Shown here: positions 43,785 to 53,133 of the stretch, in pieces | How positions within the stretch are numbered: position 1 is the stretch's first letter | How the letters are laid out: each line of letters starts with the position of its first letter | Made by a program: the position numbers and the translations under genes | Notes under the pieces: model-generated | Database searches by the model: none | Seen by the model: only the letters and a program-made list of their open reading frames with translations | What the model was told of the DNA's origin: nothing | Assembly (NCBI GenBank): GCA_964521085.1 | Contig: CAZFPL010000009.1 | Location: forward strand, 31,422-95,421 | DNA from: JAFGKK01 sp964521085 | GTDB lineage: Bacteria; Chloroflexota; Anaerolineae; Anaerolineales; RBG-16-64-43 | Length of the DNA stretch: 64,000 nt | Direction of reading: 5' to 3'

Positions 43785-44918
43785 ATGAAGTTGACTTGTT
43801 TGCAGGAGAACCTCTCCAAGGGGCTGGGAATCGTCACCCGGGCCGTGTCGCCGCGGAATGTACTTCCCGTACTGGGCAACGTGCTGATGGCGACGGAGGA
43901 CGGCCGGCTGAAGCTGGCGGCCACCAATCTGGAGATCGGGATCACTTACTGGTTGGGCGCCAAGGTGGAGGAGGAGGGTTCGATCACCGTGCCGGCCCGG
44001 ACGATCACCGATTTTGTCAACACACTCCCCAATGAAAAAATCCGCATGACGCTGGATTCCAGGCGGCAATCGCTCAATTTGCACTGTGAAGCGTTCACCA
44101 GCGACATAAAAGGGGTGGACGCCCAGGAATTCCCGCTGCTGCCGGGCGCCAACCTCGGCGATGGGATCGCCCTCAATGTGGCCGACCTGCGCGAGATGAT
44201 CACCCAGACGACCATCGCCGCCGCCACCGACGATACCCGGCCGGTGCTGACCGGCGTGCTGGTGCGGCTGGAGGGCGATCGGCTGACACTGGCGGCGGCC
44301 GACGGGTTCCGCCTTTCCATGCGCGAAGCCAAACTTTCGGCGGCGGTCCGGGATCCCGTCAGCGTGATCATTCCGGCGCGGGCACTCAGCGAGTTGGCGC
44401 GCCTGGTCGGCGACCAGGATGACACGGTCTGGATGGTGCTTCCCTCCGGCCGGGGACAGGCGGTCTTCCGCCTGAAGGATGCGGAACTCTCCTCGTCGCT
44501 TATCGACGGGACCTTCCCCGATTTCCAACCGATCATCCCCCACTCCTACAACACGCACGCCGTACTTTCCACGGCGCAATTCCTCAAGGCATGCAAGGCG
44601 GCGGACATCTTCGCCCGCCAGGCTTCCCATTCGGCGCGGCTGACCGTCACCCCGGGATCGGGTTCCGAACCGGGAAAACTCCAGGTAAATGCGACCGCGG
44701 CCGAAACCGGCGCGGGCGAAACGGTGGTCGACGCCACAGTGGAAGGCGCCGCGATCGAGATTGCCTTTAACGTCAAATACCTGGTCGACGTCCTCACTGT
44801 GGTCAACACCCCCAATGTTTCGCTGGAAACGACCGGTCCTGCCAGCCCGGGGGTTATCCGCCCGGTGGGGCGCGAGGATTTCACCCACGTTATCATGCCG
44901 ATGCATCTCGGGAAGTAG
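43785..44918 (+). CDS. dnaN: DNA polymerase III beta subunit (sliding clamp)
   Basis: 377 residues from the ATG at 43785, nine bases after GAGGAG; the ATG at 43776 overlaps that site. The clamp ring tethers DNA polymerase III to DNA. Three like domains: MKLTCLQENLSKGLGIVTRAV with LPVLGNVLMATEDGRLKLAATNLEIGI, then the middle DTRPVLTGVLVRLEGDRLTLAAADGFRLS, and the last with SARLTVTPGSG and VIMPMHLGK. It is 12 kb from dnaA and on the other strand, an unusual split. Confidence 0.96.
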   Translation: MKLTCLQENLSKGLGIVTRAVSPRNVLPVLGNVLMATEDGRLKLAATNLEIGITYWLGAKVEEEGSITVPARTITDFVNTLPNEKIRMTLDSRRQSLNLHCEAFTSDIKGVDAQEFPLLPGANLGDGIALNVADLREMITQTTIAAATDDTRPVLTGVLVRLEGDRLTLAAADGFRLSMREAKLSAAVRDPVSVIIPARALSELARLVGDQDDTVWMVLPSGRGQAVFRLKDAELSSSLIDGTFPDFQPIIPHSYNTHAVLSTAQFLKACKAADIFARQASHSARLTVTPGSGSEPGKLQVNATAAETGAGETVVDATVEGAAIEIAFNVKYLVDVLTVVNTPNVSLETTGPASPGVIRPVGREDFTHVIMPMHLGK

Positions 44919-45020
44919 AGGTCGGAGAGGGATTCTCTCCGGGGAATTCCCGCCTGACGCCGTCATCATGCAGCGGAAGGGTGTGTTGCGCGAACACAAC
45001 CCGATACGGGGAGAATTCCG

Positions 45021-47573
45021 ATGACGAAGAGAAGTCCTCGTGCGGGAAAAGCACACCGGGGGAACCCCACTTTCTCACCGAAGCGTAATGCCACGCCGCC
45101 TGACAAAAAACAGATCCGCCATGGCTTGGTAAACAAAAAACATCCCTTCCCACCGCAACAAAAAAGCCCGATCCGCGAGAGCGATCTGTTCCGCACAATG
45201 ATGGAGAACACGACCGACCGCATTTATTTTAAGGATAAAGAAAGCCGTTTCATACTTATTAACCGGTCGACCGCCGCCTGGCTGGGGTTGAAGGATCCGT
45301 CGCAGGCTGTCGGGAAGACGGATTTTGACTTCTTTACCGAAGAGCATGCCCGTCAGGCGTTTAACGATGAAAAACGAATCTTGACGGACGGCCGACCGCT
45401 GGTGGGAGTGGAGGAGAAGGAAACCTGGCCGGACGGACGCGAAACCTGGGTCTCCACGACAAAAACTCCGTTGCGTGACCGAGAGGGCCAGTTGTCCGGC
45501 ACCTTCGGCATCTCGCGTGATATTACCGACCATAAATTGGGAGAAGAGGCGCGCATCCGGGCGGCGGCGCTGCGCGAATCCAATGTGACGCTGGAAAAAG
45601 CGAATGCGGCCTTGCAGGCGGAAATTTCTGAACGGCAGCGGGTGGAAAAAGAGTTGGCCGATGAGCGCGAACTGTTCCGCACCATGATGGACAACACGTC
45701 CGATCGGATTTATTTTAAGGACAGAGAAAGCCGTTTCATACTTATCAACCGGGGGTTAGCCATCCATTTTGGGTTAAGCGACCCGTCGGAGGCCGTCGGC
45801 AAGACGGACTTTGATTACTTTTCCGAGGAGCACGCCCGGCAAGCTTACGACGACGAACGGAAAATCATAACCAGCGAACGCCCCTTCATAGAACAAGAGG
45901 AAAAGGAGTCCTGGCCGGACGGTCATGAGACCTGGGTTTCCACGACCAAATACCCCATGTGGGATACGGAAGAACGGATTATTGGCAGCTTTGGTATATC
46001 CCGGGATATTACCGAGCGCAAAGCGATTGAATCATCGATTTTGCAGGCCAATGAGGAGCTGGAAAAAATCAACACCACGTTGCAGACGGAAATCACCGAG
46101 CGCCGGCGGGTGGAGGAAACGCTGGCTCACGAAAGTATTCTTTTCCGCACCATGATGGACAGCACCTCCGATAGGATTTACTTTAAAGACAAAGACTGCC
46201 GTTTCCTCCTCATCAACCGGGCGCAGGCCGGAATTTTCGGGTTGAGTGATCCGTCCGAGGCGAACGGAAAAACGGATTTTGACTACTTCACCGAGGAGCA
46301 TGCCCGGCAGGCCTTTGACGACGAGCGCCGGATCATGGCCGGCGGAAAACCGCTCGTGGGTTTGGAAGAAAAGGAAACCTGGCCCGACGGCCATGTGACC
46401 TGGGTTTCTTCGACCAAATTCCCGATGCACGACCGCGATGGACGGATCATCGGCACATTCGGCATCTCGCGCGATATCACCGAGCGGATGGCCATGGAAA
46501 ACACTCTCCAACTGGCAAGTGAAAAACTGGCCGTGATGGTCAACTGGCTGGAGGGACGGAATCGGGATATCAGCGTGCTGAATGAAATGGGAAAAATGCT
46601 CGAAGGGTGCCGCTCGCCGGAGGAGGCGCATGCCGTGGTTTCCAGCCAGATGGGGAAAATGATTCCCGGGCACACCGGAAGGCTGTACCTTTTCGATGCA
46701 GACCGCCGCCGGCTGGAAACCGGAGCCAGCTGGGGGGCGGATCCGGGCCTGGCGGATTCTTTTCTTCCGGAGGAATGCAAGGCAATCCAAAGCGGGCGGA
46801 TCCATACCGTTGAAGCCGGAACATCCGAATCGTATTGCCCGCACTTGAACAATCCATCCGGCGAAGACTTAATCTATTTGTGCATCCCATTGATCTCCCA
46901 GGGCGAGGCGATCGGCGTTCTCCATCTGCGCGGCCGTCGGGGGGAGGGCGCGGACTCGCTTAATGATATGAAGCAGCAATTGGCCAATATGGCTGCCGAC
47001 CACATTTCACTCACGTTGGCCAATCTAACCCTTCGGGAAACCCTCCGCGCGCAATCGATCCGCGATGCGTTGACCGGTCTGTTCAACCGACGCCACCTGG
47101 AAGAATCGCTGCATTTCGAACTGGCCCGCACCAAGCGCCGAGGGACGACGCTGGGGGTGATCATGATGGATGTGGACCGGCTCAAACATATAAATGACAC
47201 CTTCGGACATGAAGCGGGCGATTTGGTGCTGCAGGTATTAGGCCGGTGGTTGCAATCCAACGTCCGGGTCGGGGATATTTCCTGCCGGTACGGAGGCGAC
47301 GAATTCGTACTCATTCTTCCGGATGCATCCCTGGAAGACACAACCCAGCGCGCGCGACAGATCTGCGAAGGCATCCGGTCATTGAACTTCGAACACCAGG
47401 GCCGGTGGCTGGGCATTATGAGCATCTCCGTCGGAGTAGCCGGCTTTCCAACGCATGGCGGAACGCGGGATGAATTGCTGGCCGCGGTGGATGCGGCGCT
47501 CTACAAAGCGAAAGGGCAAGGACGGAATTGCGTGGTGGTCGCCGTGGAACAACCTTCGCCGCCGCCGGCATGA
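45021..47573 (+). CDS. Diguanylate cyclase with three PAS domains and a GAF domain
   Basis: 850 residues, start after GGGGAG. No membrane segment. Three PAS units repeat at about 156-160 residues, starting near residues 56, 217 and 373; each begins LFRTMM(E/D)(N/S)T and shares GKTDFD(F/Y)F(T/S)EEHARQA and ETWPDG or ESWPDG. Short coiled coils (LEKANAALQAEISERQRVE type) link them. A GAF domain (about 520-670) and a GGDEF domain (about 690-845) follow, with the active site CRYGGDEFVLILP and an RxxD inhibitory site five residues before it. It should make c-di-GMP in answer to an unknown ligand. Confidence 0.92.
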   Translation: MTKRSPRAGKAHRGNPTFSPKRNATPPDKKQIRHGLVNKKHPFPPQQKSPIRESDLFRTMMENTTDRIYFKDKESRFILINRSTAAWLGLKDPSQAVGKTDFDFFTEEHARQAFNDEKRILTDGRPLVGVEEKETWPDGRETWVSTTKTPLRDREGQLSGTFGISRDITDHKLGEEARIRAAALRESNVTLEKANAALQAEISERQRVEKELADERELFRTMMDNTSDRIYFKDRESRFILINRGLAIHFGLSDPSEAVGKTDFDYFSEEHARQAYDDERKIITSERPFIEQEEKESWPDGHETWVSTTKYPMWDTEERIIGSFGISRDITERKAIESSILQANEELEKINTTLQTEITERRRVEETLAHESILFRTMMDSTSDRIYFKDKDCRFLLINRAQAGIFGLSDPSEANGKTDFDYFTEEHARQAFDDERRIMAGGKPLVGLEEKETWPDGHVTWVSSTKFPMHDRDGRIIGTFGISRDITERMAMENTLQLASEKLAVMVNWLEGRNRDISVLNEMGKMLEGCRSPEEAHAVVSSQMGKMIPGHTGRLYLFDADRRRLETGASWGADPGLADSFLPEECKAIQSGRIHTVEAGTSESYCPHLNNPSGEDLIYLCIPLISQGEAIGVLHLRGRRGEGADSLNDMKQQLANMAADHISLTLANLTLRETLRAQSIRDALTGLFNRRHLEESLHFELARTKRRGTTLGVIMMDVDRLKHINDTFGHEAGDLVLQVLGRWLQSNVRVGDISCRYGGDEFVLILPDASLEDTTQRARQICEGIRSLNFEHQGRWLGIMSISVGVAGFPTHGGTRDELLAAVDAALYKAKGQGRNCVVVAVEQPSPPPA

Positions 47574-47723
47574 CGGCCGGGCGGACGGCAAGGTAGGCCC
47601 TGCAACAGAATTTCTTTGGTATAAAAAACCTCTCCGTTCTTATTAAAAAGCGCTTACCCCTGATTTGAATACCGGAACGATATAACATCAATCGATAAGG
47701 GTAGTAAAATCCGCCGATTCGTG

Positions 47724-48749
47724 TTACACGCCGCACCGCTCCGCCGCGGCCGTGGCGACAGGCAGGAGTTCCGCCTGTAAACCGAACGCTTCCACCACCG
47801 GCCGCCCGTCCCAATCGGAGGGCACGGCCAATCCGAGCGCCCATACGCCCGTGGCGGCGGTATCCATGATCGACACCGGAACCTCGAGCGGCAAACCCGG
47901 CACGACGCCTTGACCGTACAGGATCCAAGGAATGGTCATGTCTTCCGTTTGGTAGGTTCCGTGAGTTTGGTCGTGCCCGCCGTGGTCGGCTGTGAGAATT
48001 ACGATGGCGTTTTCCAGCAGACCGAATGTCCGCAAACCATCGACGAGGGTGCCGACGACGGTATCGTCACGGCCGATCCCTTTCAGATAGGCGGGCGACA
48101 TCCATCCTTCCAAGTGGCCGAAATAATCCGGAAGGATCAAATGGACGAAGAGGACTCCGAATCCGGCGGCGGATTCTTCCAGCGCGGTTTGGACGATTTG
48201 TTCGTCGCCGCCCTCGACAAACCGGAAGATGTCCACCGTCCCGGGACGGGCAAGCGTCACCAACTTTTCTTTCCCGACGATCATGATGGTCCGCAGGCCG
48301 GCGTCTTTGGCGATGGAAAAGATGGTCGACCCCTGAAGCGGTTCTGCGGAGGGAATCAAGTCGTTCCAAAGAATCCCGTGTTTGGACACGCACCTTCCCG
48401 AGACCATGGAAGCGTGCGCCGGCAATGTGGCGCTGGGAAGAATGGTCCGGGCGGAGAAGGTGCTTGCGCCGCCGTTGATCAACTCGCTGATCCGGGGAAT
48501 GTTGGCGCGCAGGAGACCGTCCGGGCGAAGCCCGTCGATGCTGATGATAACAACCCGTTCCGCTTTCGGGCGCGGCGTGGGGGAGGCGGTCGGCGTTGCG
48601 GTCGCGATCGATGGGATGGAAATGATCTTTGGAGAAAGCGAGGCGGTTGGTTGCAGAGTCGGCGAGGCGGCCCCTGCCGGAAGAGACAAGGTACAGGAAT
48701 ATAGAAACGCAACTAAGAGAAATATGCAAAGACAACGGCTGGTCCGCAT
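47724..48749 (-). CDS. Alkaline-phosphatase-superfamily lipoprotein (nucleotide pyrophosphatase/phosphodiesterase-like)
   Basis: 341 residues from the ATG at 48749. A lipoprotein signal with LYSC near residue 19 and a Thr/Pro/Ser linker place it on the outer face. Type I phosphodiesterase core: VVIISIDGLRPDG with the first metal-site aspartate, LPSATLPAHASMVSG with the nucleophile Thr (in ATLPAH), HLILPDYFGH and ILTADHGGH with the later Asp/His metal ligands. Substrate unknown; nucleotides, phospholipids or phosphonates are possible. The longer open frame upstream to 48920 lacks protein-like features. Confidence 0.85.
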   Translation of the reverse strand: MRTSRCLCIFLLVAFLYSCTLSLPAGAASPTLQPTASLSPKIISIPSIATATPTASPTPRPKAERVVIISIDGLRPDGLLRANIPRISELINGGASTFSARTILPSATLPAHASMVSGRCVSKHGILWNDLIPSAEPLQGSTIFSIAKDAGLRTIMIVGKEKLVTLARPGTVDIFRFVEGGDEQIVQTALEESAAGFGVLFVHLILPDYFGHLEGWMSPAYLKGIGRDDTVVGTLVDGLRTFGLLENAIVILTADHGGHDQTHGTYQTEDMTIPWILYGQGVVPGLPLEVPVSIMDTAATGVWALGLAVPSDWDGRPVVEAFGLQAELLPVATAAAERCGV

Positions 48750-48888
48750 GGATAGGATCCAATTCACTCTTCCGAGGATTTCGCCGGATTGCCGATGCAA
48801 ACCCGGGAAACAGGCAAGAATTCTATCACCCCCGGGAATCCGGGGAATCAGCGCGGCACGCGGAGGACATCTCGAGTGACGGAAACAA

Positions 48889-49737
48889 TCAGGCGGAAGC
48901 TCCGGAGTACTGCCGCACACCGATCTTCCATAAGATCCGGGATAAACCGAAAAGAATCGCGGCCAGCGCGATGGTTCCGATGACGGTGAGGGTGTCCAGA
49001 CGGCCGGTCAGGGCTTCCGCGGGCACCGTGACGGCGAACGCCACCGGGACGATGAAGGTCAATGCGAAGCGCAGCCATCCCGGGTACAGGCTGATCGGCC
49101 AGCGTCCGGCTTCGTACATGCTTTGAAATATCATGAGGATGTTTTCGACGCGCACAAACCAAAACGAGAGGGTCGCCAGGATCAACCAGAAACTGTAGAT
49201 GATGATGCCGCCGGCGATCAGCATCGCCCCGAACGCGGCCGCCTCGAGCGCCCCGACGTGTTCCCCCAGCCGGAGGAGCGCAACGATCAGGACGCCCGCC
49301 CCGAGGAGAATGTCGATCGAACGCCAGATATCCATCTGGCGGATGCTCACCAGGAGCTGCGCGTCCTCCGGTTTGAGGAGGGTGAAATCGAGCGTTCCCT
49401 CGCGCACGGATTCGATGAACTCCTCCATCGCCGGCTGGATCACGAAACCGATCATCCCGCCGACGAGGAAATACACGCCGACCAGGGCCAGCACTTCGTC
49501 GGGCTGCCAATCGCCGAGGGTTCCGGTATGCGAGAAGATGACCGCCAGTCCGGCCAGCGCGGTGGCCAGTTCCAGCAGCGATTGAAACAGCTGGAGGAAA
49601 AAATTCACGCGATAGGCCGCCTCCCCGATCAAGCCGATCCGGAAGTATGCCCGGAGCAGGCGAAGGTAGTTCACCCCGCTTCCCATAGGAAAGGAAAAAC
49701 GTTTCGGATTATTGTCGCTTGCTGAATCGTCCGGCAT
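48889..49737 (-). CDS. ABC-2 family exporter permease
   Basis: 282 residues from the ATG at 49737; the frame continues upstream to 49950 but that part overlaps the next permease gene antisense-like and is not protein-like. Six membrane segments. ABC-2 family (DUF990/PF06182-like): MEEFIESVREGTLDFTLLKPEDAQLLVS is the characteristic first loop, then SFWFVRVENILMIFQSMYEAGRWPISLYPGWLRFALTFIVPVAFAVTVPAEAL. It pairs with the permease and ATPase upstream on the same strand. The cargo is unknown. Confidence 0.85.
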   Translation of the reverse strand: MPDDSASDNNPKRFSFPMGSGVNYLRLLRAYFRIGLIGEAAYRVNFFLQLFQSLLELATALAGLAVIFSHTGTLGDWQPDEVLALVGVYFLVGGMIGFVIQPAMEEFIESVREGTLDFTLLKPEDAQLLVSIRQMDIWRSIDILLGAGVLIVALLRLGEHVGALEAAAFGAMLIAGGIIIYSFWLILATLSFWFVRVENILMIFQSMYEAGRWPISLYPGWLRFALTFIVPVAFAVTVPAEALTGRLDTLTVIGTIALAAILFGLSRILWKIGVRQYSGASA

Positions 49738-49807
49738 CAGGTGCCTTTCAAACCAAACAAGCAATTTCCGTTCAGGGATTGCCGAACTTGTGCATCGGAA
49801 GCGGGGC

Positions 49808-50611
49808 TTATGCGCCCACCGCCGAATAGATCCGCACCCCCGCGCGCCACACGGCGCGCAACAGCAGGTACGCCAGCCCAATCCAGATCCCCTGGGCCAG
49901 GATCCCGATCGCCGCCTCCGCGGGCGACAACCGTCCAAGGAACAGCTCAACCGGAAAGCCGATCATCCAGCGGAAAGGCAGGATCTCTGCGGCGATCCGA
50001 ACCGGCGCAGGGAAAAGCGACAGCGGAGCGATCTGACCCGAAAAGAACAGGATCAGAACAAAATATGTTTGGTTGACGGCCCCGACGCGGGTCGTCCAGA
50101 ACGAAACCAGCGCCAGCGTCCATTCCAGCAAAAACCGGAGCAAAAACGCCAGCAGCAGCGCGGGGACGAACAGCGCGGCCGCCCAGGGCAGGATTTCCAG
50201 CGAGGGATGAAATAGGAATCCCAGGATCGCGGCAATCACGAGCAGGATGGGCATGGTGATCAGTTTCGACGAAACATTATCGGCGATGTCGGAATGAATC
50301 GGATGCACGGGGCGGAGCAGGGCGAACGAGAGGGCGCCTTCCCGCACGCGGTATTCGTATTCGTACATGATCCAGGTGTAGGTGACGTTGTTGACCAGCA
50401 TCAGCACGATGTAGTAGGCGGCGAAATCCGCGGTGGAATAGTCGCCGACGCTGCCGCCGCCGGTGTTGGAAACCGTGGACCAGACGATCAGGTAGACAAG
50501 CGGTTCGAGCACATGCCCGATCATCCAGATGACCAGCGACGCCCGGTACTGCATCATCGCGGCGAAGGTCGTCTTGAATTGCTGCACGTAAAGTTGAATC
50601 AGGCCGCTCAC
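49808..50611 (-). CDS. ABC-2 family exporter permease
   Basis: 267 residues. Six membrane segments, a divergent partner of the permease downstream. It has the same loop, EYEYRVREGALSFALLRPVHPIHSDIADN, and the later block LVSFWTTRVGAVNQTYFVLILFFSGQIAPLSLFPAPVRIAAEILPFRWMIGFPVE. Its start lies within the ATPase stop codon overlap (50608-50611), which points to coupling. The two permeases and one ATPase make a complete exporter. Confidence 0.87.
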   Translation of the reverse strand: MSGLIQLYVQQFKTTFAAMMQYRASLVIWMIGHVLEPLVYLIVWSTVSNTGGGSVGDYSTADFAAYYIVLMLVNNVTYTWIMYEYEYRVREGALSFALLRPVHPIHSDIADNVSSKLITMPILLVIAAILGFLFHPSLEILPWAAALFVPALLLAFLLRFLLEWTLALVSFWTTRVGAVNQTYFVLILFFSGQIAPLSLFPAPVRIAAEILPFRWMIGFPVELFLGRLSPAEAAIGILAQGIWIGLAYLLLRAVWRAGVRIYSAVGA

Positions 50612-51588
50612 GGAAGCTCCCCCGCAAAAACCCGGTCGATCACTTCTTCGATGGGCGAATCCTCCACCAGCAGGTCAATCACCGGCAGATCCGCCAGAAT
50701 CCGTTCGGTGACGCGGGCCGTCTCGGATTTCGGGACGCGCAAGGTGAACGATCCATCCGCACACGAAACCACGTCTCCGTACGCGCGCAGGTCGGTCTGG
50801 CAGTCTTCCAGCCGGACGACGATCGTCTTATATGCCGTGAATCGCTGGACCAGATCCGCCAGGCCGCCGTCGAACAGGAGCCGGCCGTGATGGATGACGA
50901 TCACGCGCTTGCATAGCGCCTCGACATCCGCCATGTAATGGCTGGTGAGCAGGACCGTTGCCCCGAACTGCTGGTTGTACTCGGCGAGGAAGGCGCGGAT
51001 GCGCCGCTGCATGGTCACATCCAGACCGATCGTCGGTTCATCGAGGAAGACCACCTGCGGCATGTGGAGAAGCGCGCCGGCGATCTCGCACTTCATCCGT
51101 TCCCCCAGGGAGAGATTGCGCACCGGCTTGCGGAGCAGCGGGCCCAGTTCCAGCAGTTCTGTCAGTTCGGCGAGCGTGCGCCGGAAGTCGGCGGCGGGGA
51201 TGCGGTAGACGGCCTGGTTGAGCTCGAACGAATCCATCGCCGGGATATCCCATACGAGCTGGTTGCGCTGGCCCATGACGAGCGTAATCCGGCGCAGGAA
51301 TTCCTTTTCGCGTTTGTGGGGAGTGTGCCCCAGTACGACGATCTCACCCGCGGTGGGGTGCAACAAACCGGACAGCATCTTCAGCGTGGTGGTTTTTCCG
51401 GCGCCGTTGGGTCCCAGGAAGCCGACCATCTCGCCCGGGAGCAGATCGAAGGAAATACCGTCGACGGCGGGAATCTTTTCCGTTTCGCGGTGCAGCAGGC
51501 TCCGCAGGGATGCCGCGACGCCGGATTCCCGTTCGGTGACGATGTAGATTTTGCGCAGATCCCGGACATGGATGGCGGGAGATGTCAT
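50608..51588 (-). CDS. ABC transporter ATP-binding protein
   Basis: 326 residues. Drives the two ABC-2 permeases that follow. Walker A GPNGAGKTTT near 60-67, Q-loop VMGQRNQLVWD, signature LSLGERMKCEIAGAL, Walker B VVFLDEPTIGLDV and switch histidine TSHYM are all present. The C-terminal 90 residues form a regulatory extension common in exporters of the CcmA/DrrA type. Possible cargo includes lipid, drug or polysaccharide. A new promoter is not obvious upstream. Confidence 0.93.
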   Translation of the reverse strand: MTSPAIHVRDLRKIYIVTERESGVAASLRSLLHRETEKIPAVDGISFDLLPGEMVGFLGPNGAGKTTTLKMLSGLLHPTAGEIVVLGHTPHKREKEFLRRITLVMGQRNQLVWDIPAMDSFELNQAVYRIPAADFRRTLAELTELLELGPLLRKPVRNLSLGERMKCEIAGALLHMPQVVFLDEPTIGLDVTMQRRIRAFLAEYNQQFGATVLLTSHYMADVEALCKRVIVIHHGRLLFDGGLADLVQRFTAYKTIVVRLEDCQTDLRAYGDVVSCADGSFTLRVPKSETARVTERILADLPVIDLLVEDSPIEEVIDRVFAGELP

Positions 51589-51614
51589 GGGTTAATCCTG
51601 CCGTCAGGCGTGGG

Positions 51615-52283
51615 TCATTCTTTCCATCCGAAGGAGCCGATCAAAGGCACAAATACGACGGCGATCAGGCGGCGCTGATTAAACCCGGAAGAGGATCGTG
51701 TCCAGAGTTCCAACTCCTGCACCGACCGTCCGCCGACGGGAGCGATCAGGCGGCCGCGGGGCGCAAGTTGATCCAGAAGCGGCTGCGGGACGGCGGGAGT
51801 TCCCGCCGTAATCAGGATGGCGTCATACGGGGCGTGCTCCGGATATCCGGCGGTTCCATCGCCGACGGCAACCTCCGCATTATCGAGATCGAGCGTGAGC
51901 AGGTTTTCCCGCGCGCGCTCGGCCAGTTCGGGAATCCGCTCGATCGAGATCACCGTTTGCGCCAGGCACGCAAGAACGGCGGTTTGATACCCGGACCCCG
52001 TTCCGATTTCCAAGACATGCTCCGATCCCCCGAGACCCAGGGCTTCAGTCATATACGCCACGATGTATGGTTGGGAGATCGTTTGCTGACAGCCGATCGG
52101 CAGCGGCGTGTCGTCATAAGCGGAGGAGCGTTCACTGCCGGAAAGAAAATGGTGCCGTGGAACGGCGCGCATCGCTTCCAGGACTCTTTCATCCCGCACA
52201 CCGCGCCGCTCGATCTGATCCCGAACCATGCGTTCGCGTTGTGGAAGATAGGGATCCGGGGGGAAAGAGTGACGAAGGTCCAA
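51615..52283 (-). CDS. pcm: Protein-L-isoaspartate O-methyltransferase
   Basis: 222 residues. Repairs isoaspartyl residues in aged proteins with SAM. The PCMT N-terminus (RERMVRDQIERRGVRDERVLEAMRAVPRHHF), the substrate region (AYDDTPLPIGCQQTISQPYIVAYM), motif I VLEIGTGSGYQTAVLACL and IERIPELAERARENL are all clear, then VGDGTAGYPEHAPYDAILITAGTPAVP. It starts on the far side of the ABC exporter, on the same strand, after a gap of about 26 bases to that unit. Confidence 0.93.
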   Translation of the reverse strand: MDLRHSFPPDPYLPQRERMVRDQIERRGVRDERVLEAMRAVPRHHFLSGSERSSAYDDTPLPIGCQQTISQPYIVAYMTEALGLGGSEHVLEIGTGSGYQTAVLACLAQTVISIERIPELAERARENLLTLDLDNAEVAVGDGTAGYPEHAPYDAILITAGTPAVPQPLLDQLAPRGRLIAPVGGRSVQELELWTRSSSGFNQRRLIAVVFVPLIGSFGWKE

Positions 52284-52366
52284 ATCGGCTCCGCAGGGGA
52301 AAAATCTATATCCGCGGGAAGATTATACCGCCGGGAGCCGCGCCGGTTTGCGTCGGGGATGGGGAA

Positions 52367-53047
52367 TTACGGATACACCATGCCGATCTGGCCGGTCGTC
52401 ATGAAGATCACGCGTTCGGAAATATTGGTGATCCGGTCGCCGATGCGTTCGAGGTTGTGCGCGATCCACAGCAGGTACGTCCCGCGTTCGACGAGGGATG
52501 GATCCTGAGCCATAACCGCCACCAGTTTGTCGAAAAGCTCCCGGTAGAGTTGGTCGATCTCGTCGTCCTGATCGCCCACCCGGCGCGCGGCTTTCGGATC
52601 GCGGGCGACGAAAGTATCCAGGCTCTGCTTAAGCATCGACCGGCAGAGGTCGGCCATCTTCGGGATTTCGGTCAGCGGGGGAATGGGGGCTTCGTCGCCC
52701 ATGCGCAGGACGATCTTGGCGATTCCTTCCGCGTGATCCCCCATCCGCTCCAGTTCCACGGCGATGGTGTCCATGGCGAGGATCGCCCGCAGGTCGCCGG
52801 CAGCCGGTTGCTGCGTCGCGATCAATGCCAGGCAGGATTCTTCCACTTCGTAGCGCATGCGGTTCAATTCGGCGTCGCCGGCGACGACCTGTTCGGCCAG
52901 GGTTCGGTCGCGGCCGCGCCATGCCTGAATGGATTGGTCGATGGCTTGATCCACCCGGCCGCCCATGCAGAGCAGGTCGTCCTTTACAGAATTGAATCGT
53001 TCGTCGAGCGAACGGCGAAGGGGAGACGGGGAGGCTGCGGATTCCAT
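52367..53047 (-). CDS. phoU: PhoU phosphate-signalling protein
   Basis: 226 residues, all helical. Two PhoU repeats: LDERFNSVKDDLLCMGGRVDQAIDQSIQAW and, near residue 120, ADLCRSMLKQSLDTFVARDPKAARRVGDQDDEIDQLYRELF. Metal-ligand acidic patches of the E-x-x-x-D type are present (AIDTIAVELERMGDHAEGIAK, then AHNLERIGDRITNISE). It dampens the phosphate regulon by acting on the Pst transporter and the PhoR kinase. No pst genes are nearby. Confidence 0.92.
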   Translation of the reverse strand: MESAASPSPLRRSLDERFNSVKDDLLCMGGRVDQAIDQSIQAWRGRDRTLAEQVVAGDAELNRMRYEVEESCLALIATQQPAAGDLRAILAMDTIAVELERMGDHAEGIAKIVLRMGDEAPIPPLTEIPKMADLCRSMLKQSLDTFVARDPKAARRVGDQDDEIDQLYRELFDKLVAVMAQDPSLVERGTYLLWIAHNLERIGDRITNISERVIFMTTGQIGMVYP

Positions 53048-53086
53048 AAACGCATTCTACACGATAGCCACGGAGAAAGGAAATTA

Positions 53087-53116
53087 AAAAAGCCCGGCGA
53101 TCGCCGGGCTTTTTTG
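53087..53116. terminator. Bidirectional terminator between phoU and the DUF4349 gene
   Basis: AAAAAAGCCCGGCGAT/CGCCGGGCTTTTTT: a ten-pair GC stem with A and T runs at the two sides. It would stop the DUF4349 transcript running into phoU. Confidence 0.9.
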
Positions 53117-53133
53117 CGGAAAGAATCACACCA

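Noticed and set aside
42216..45056. Long minus-strand frames opposite the PEP-binding protein and dnaN
   Set aside because: Antisense shadows of confident genes with no motifs.
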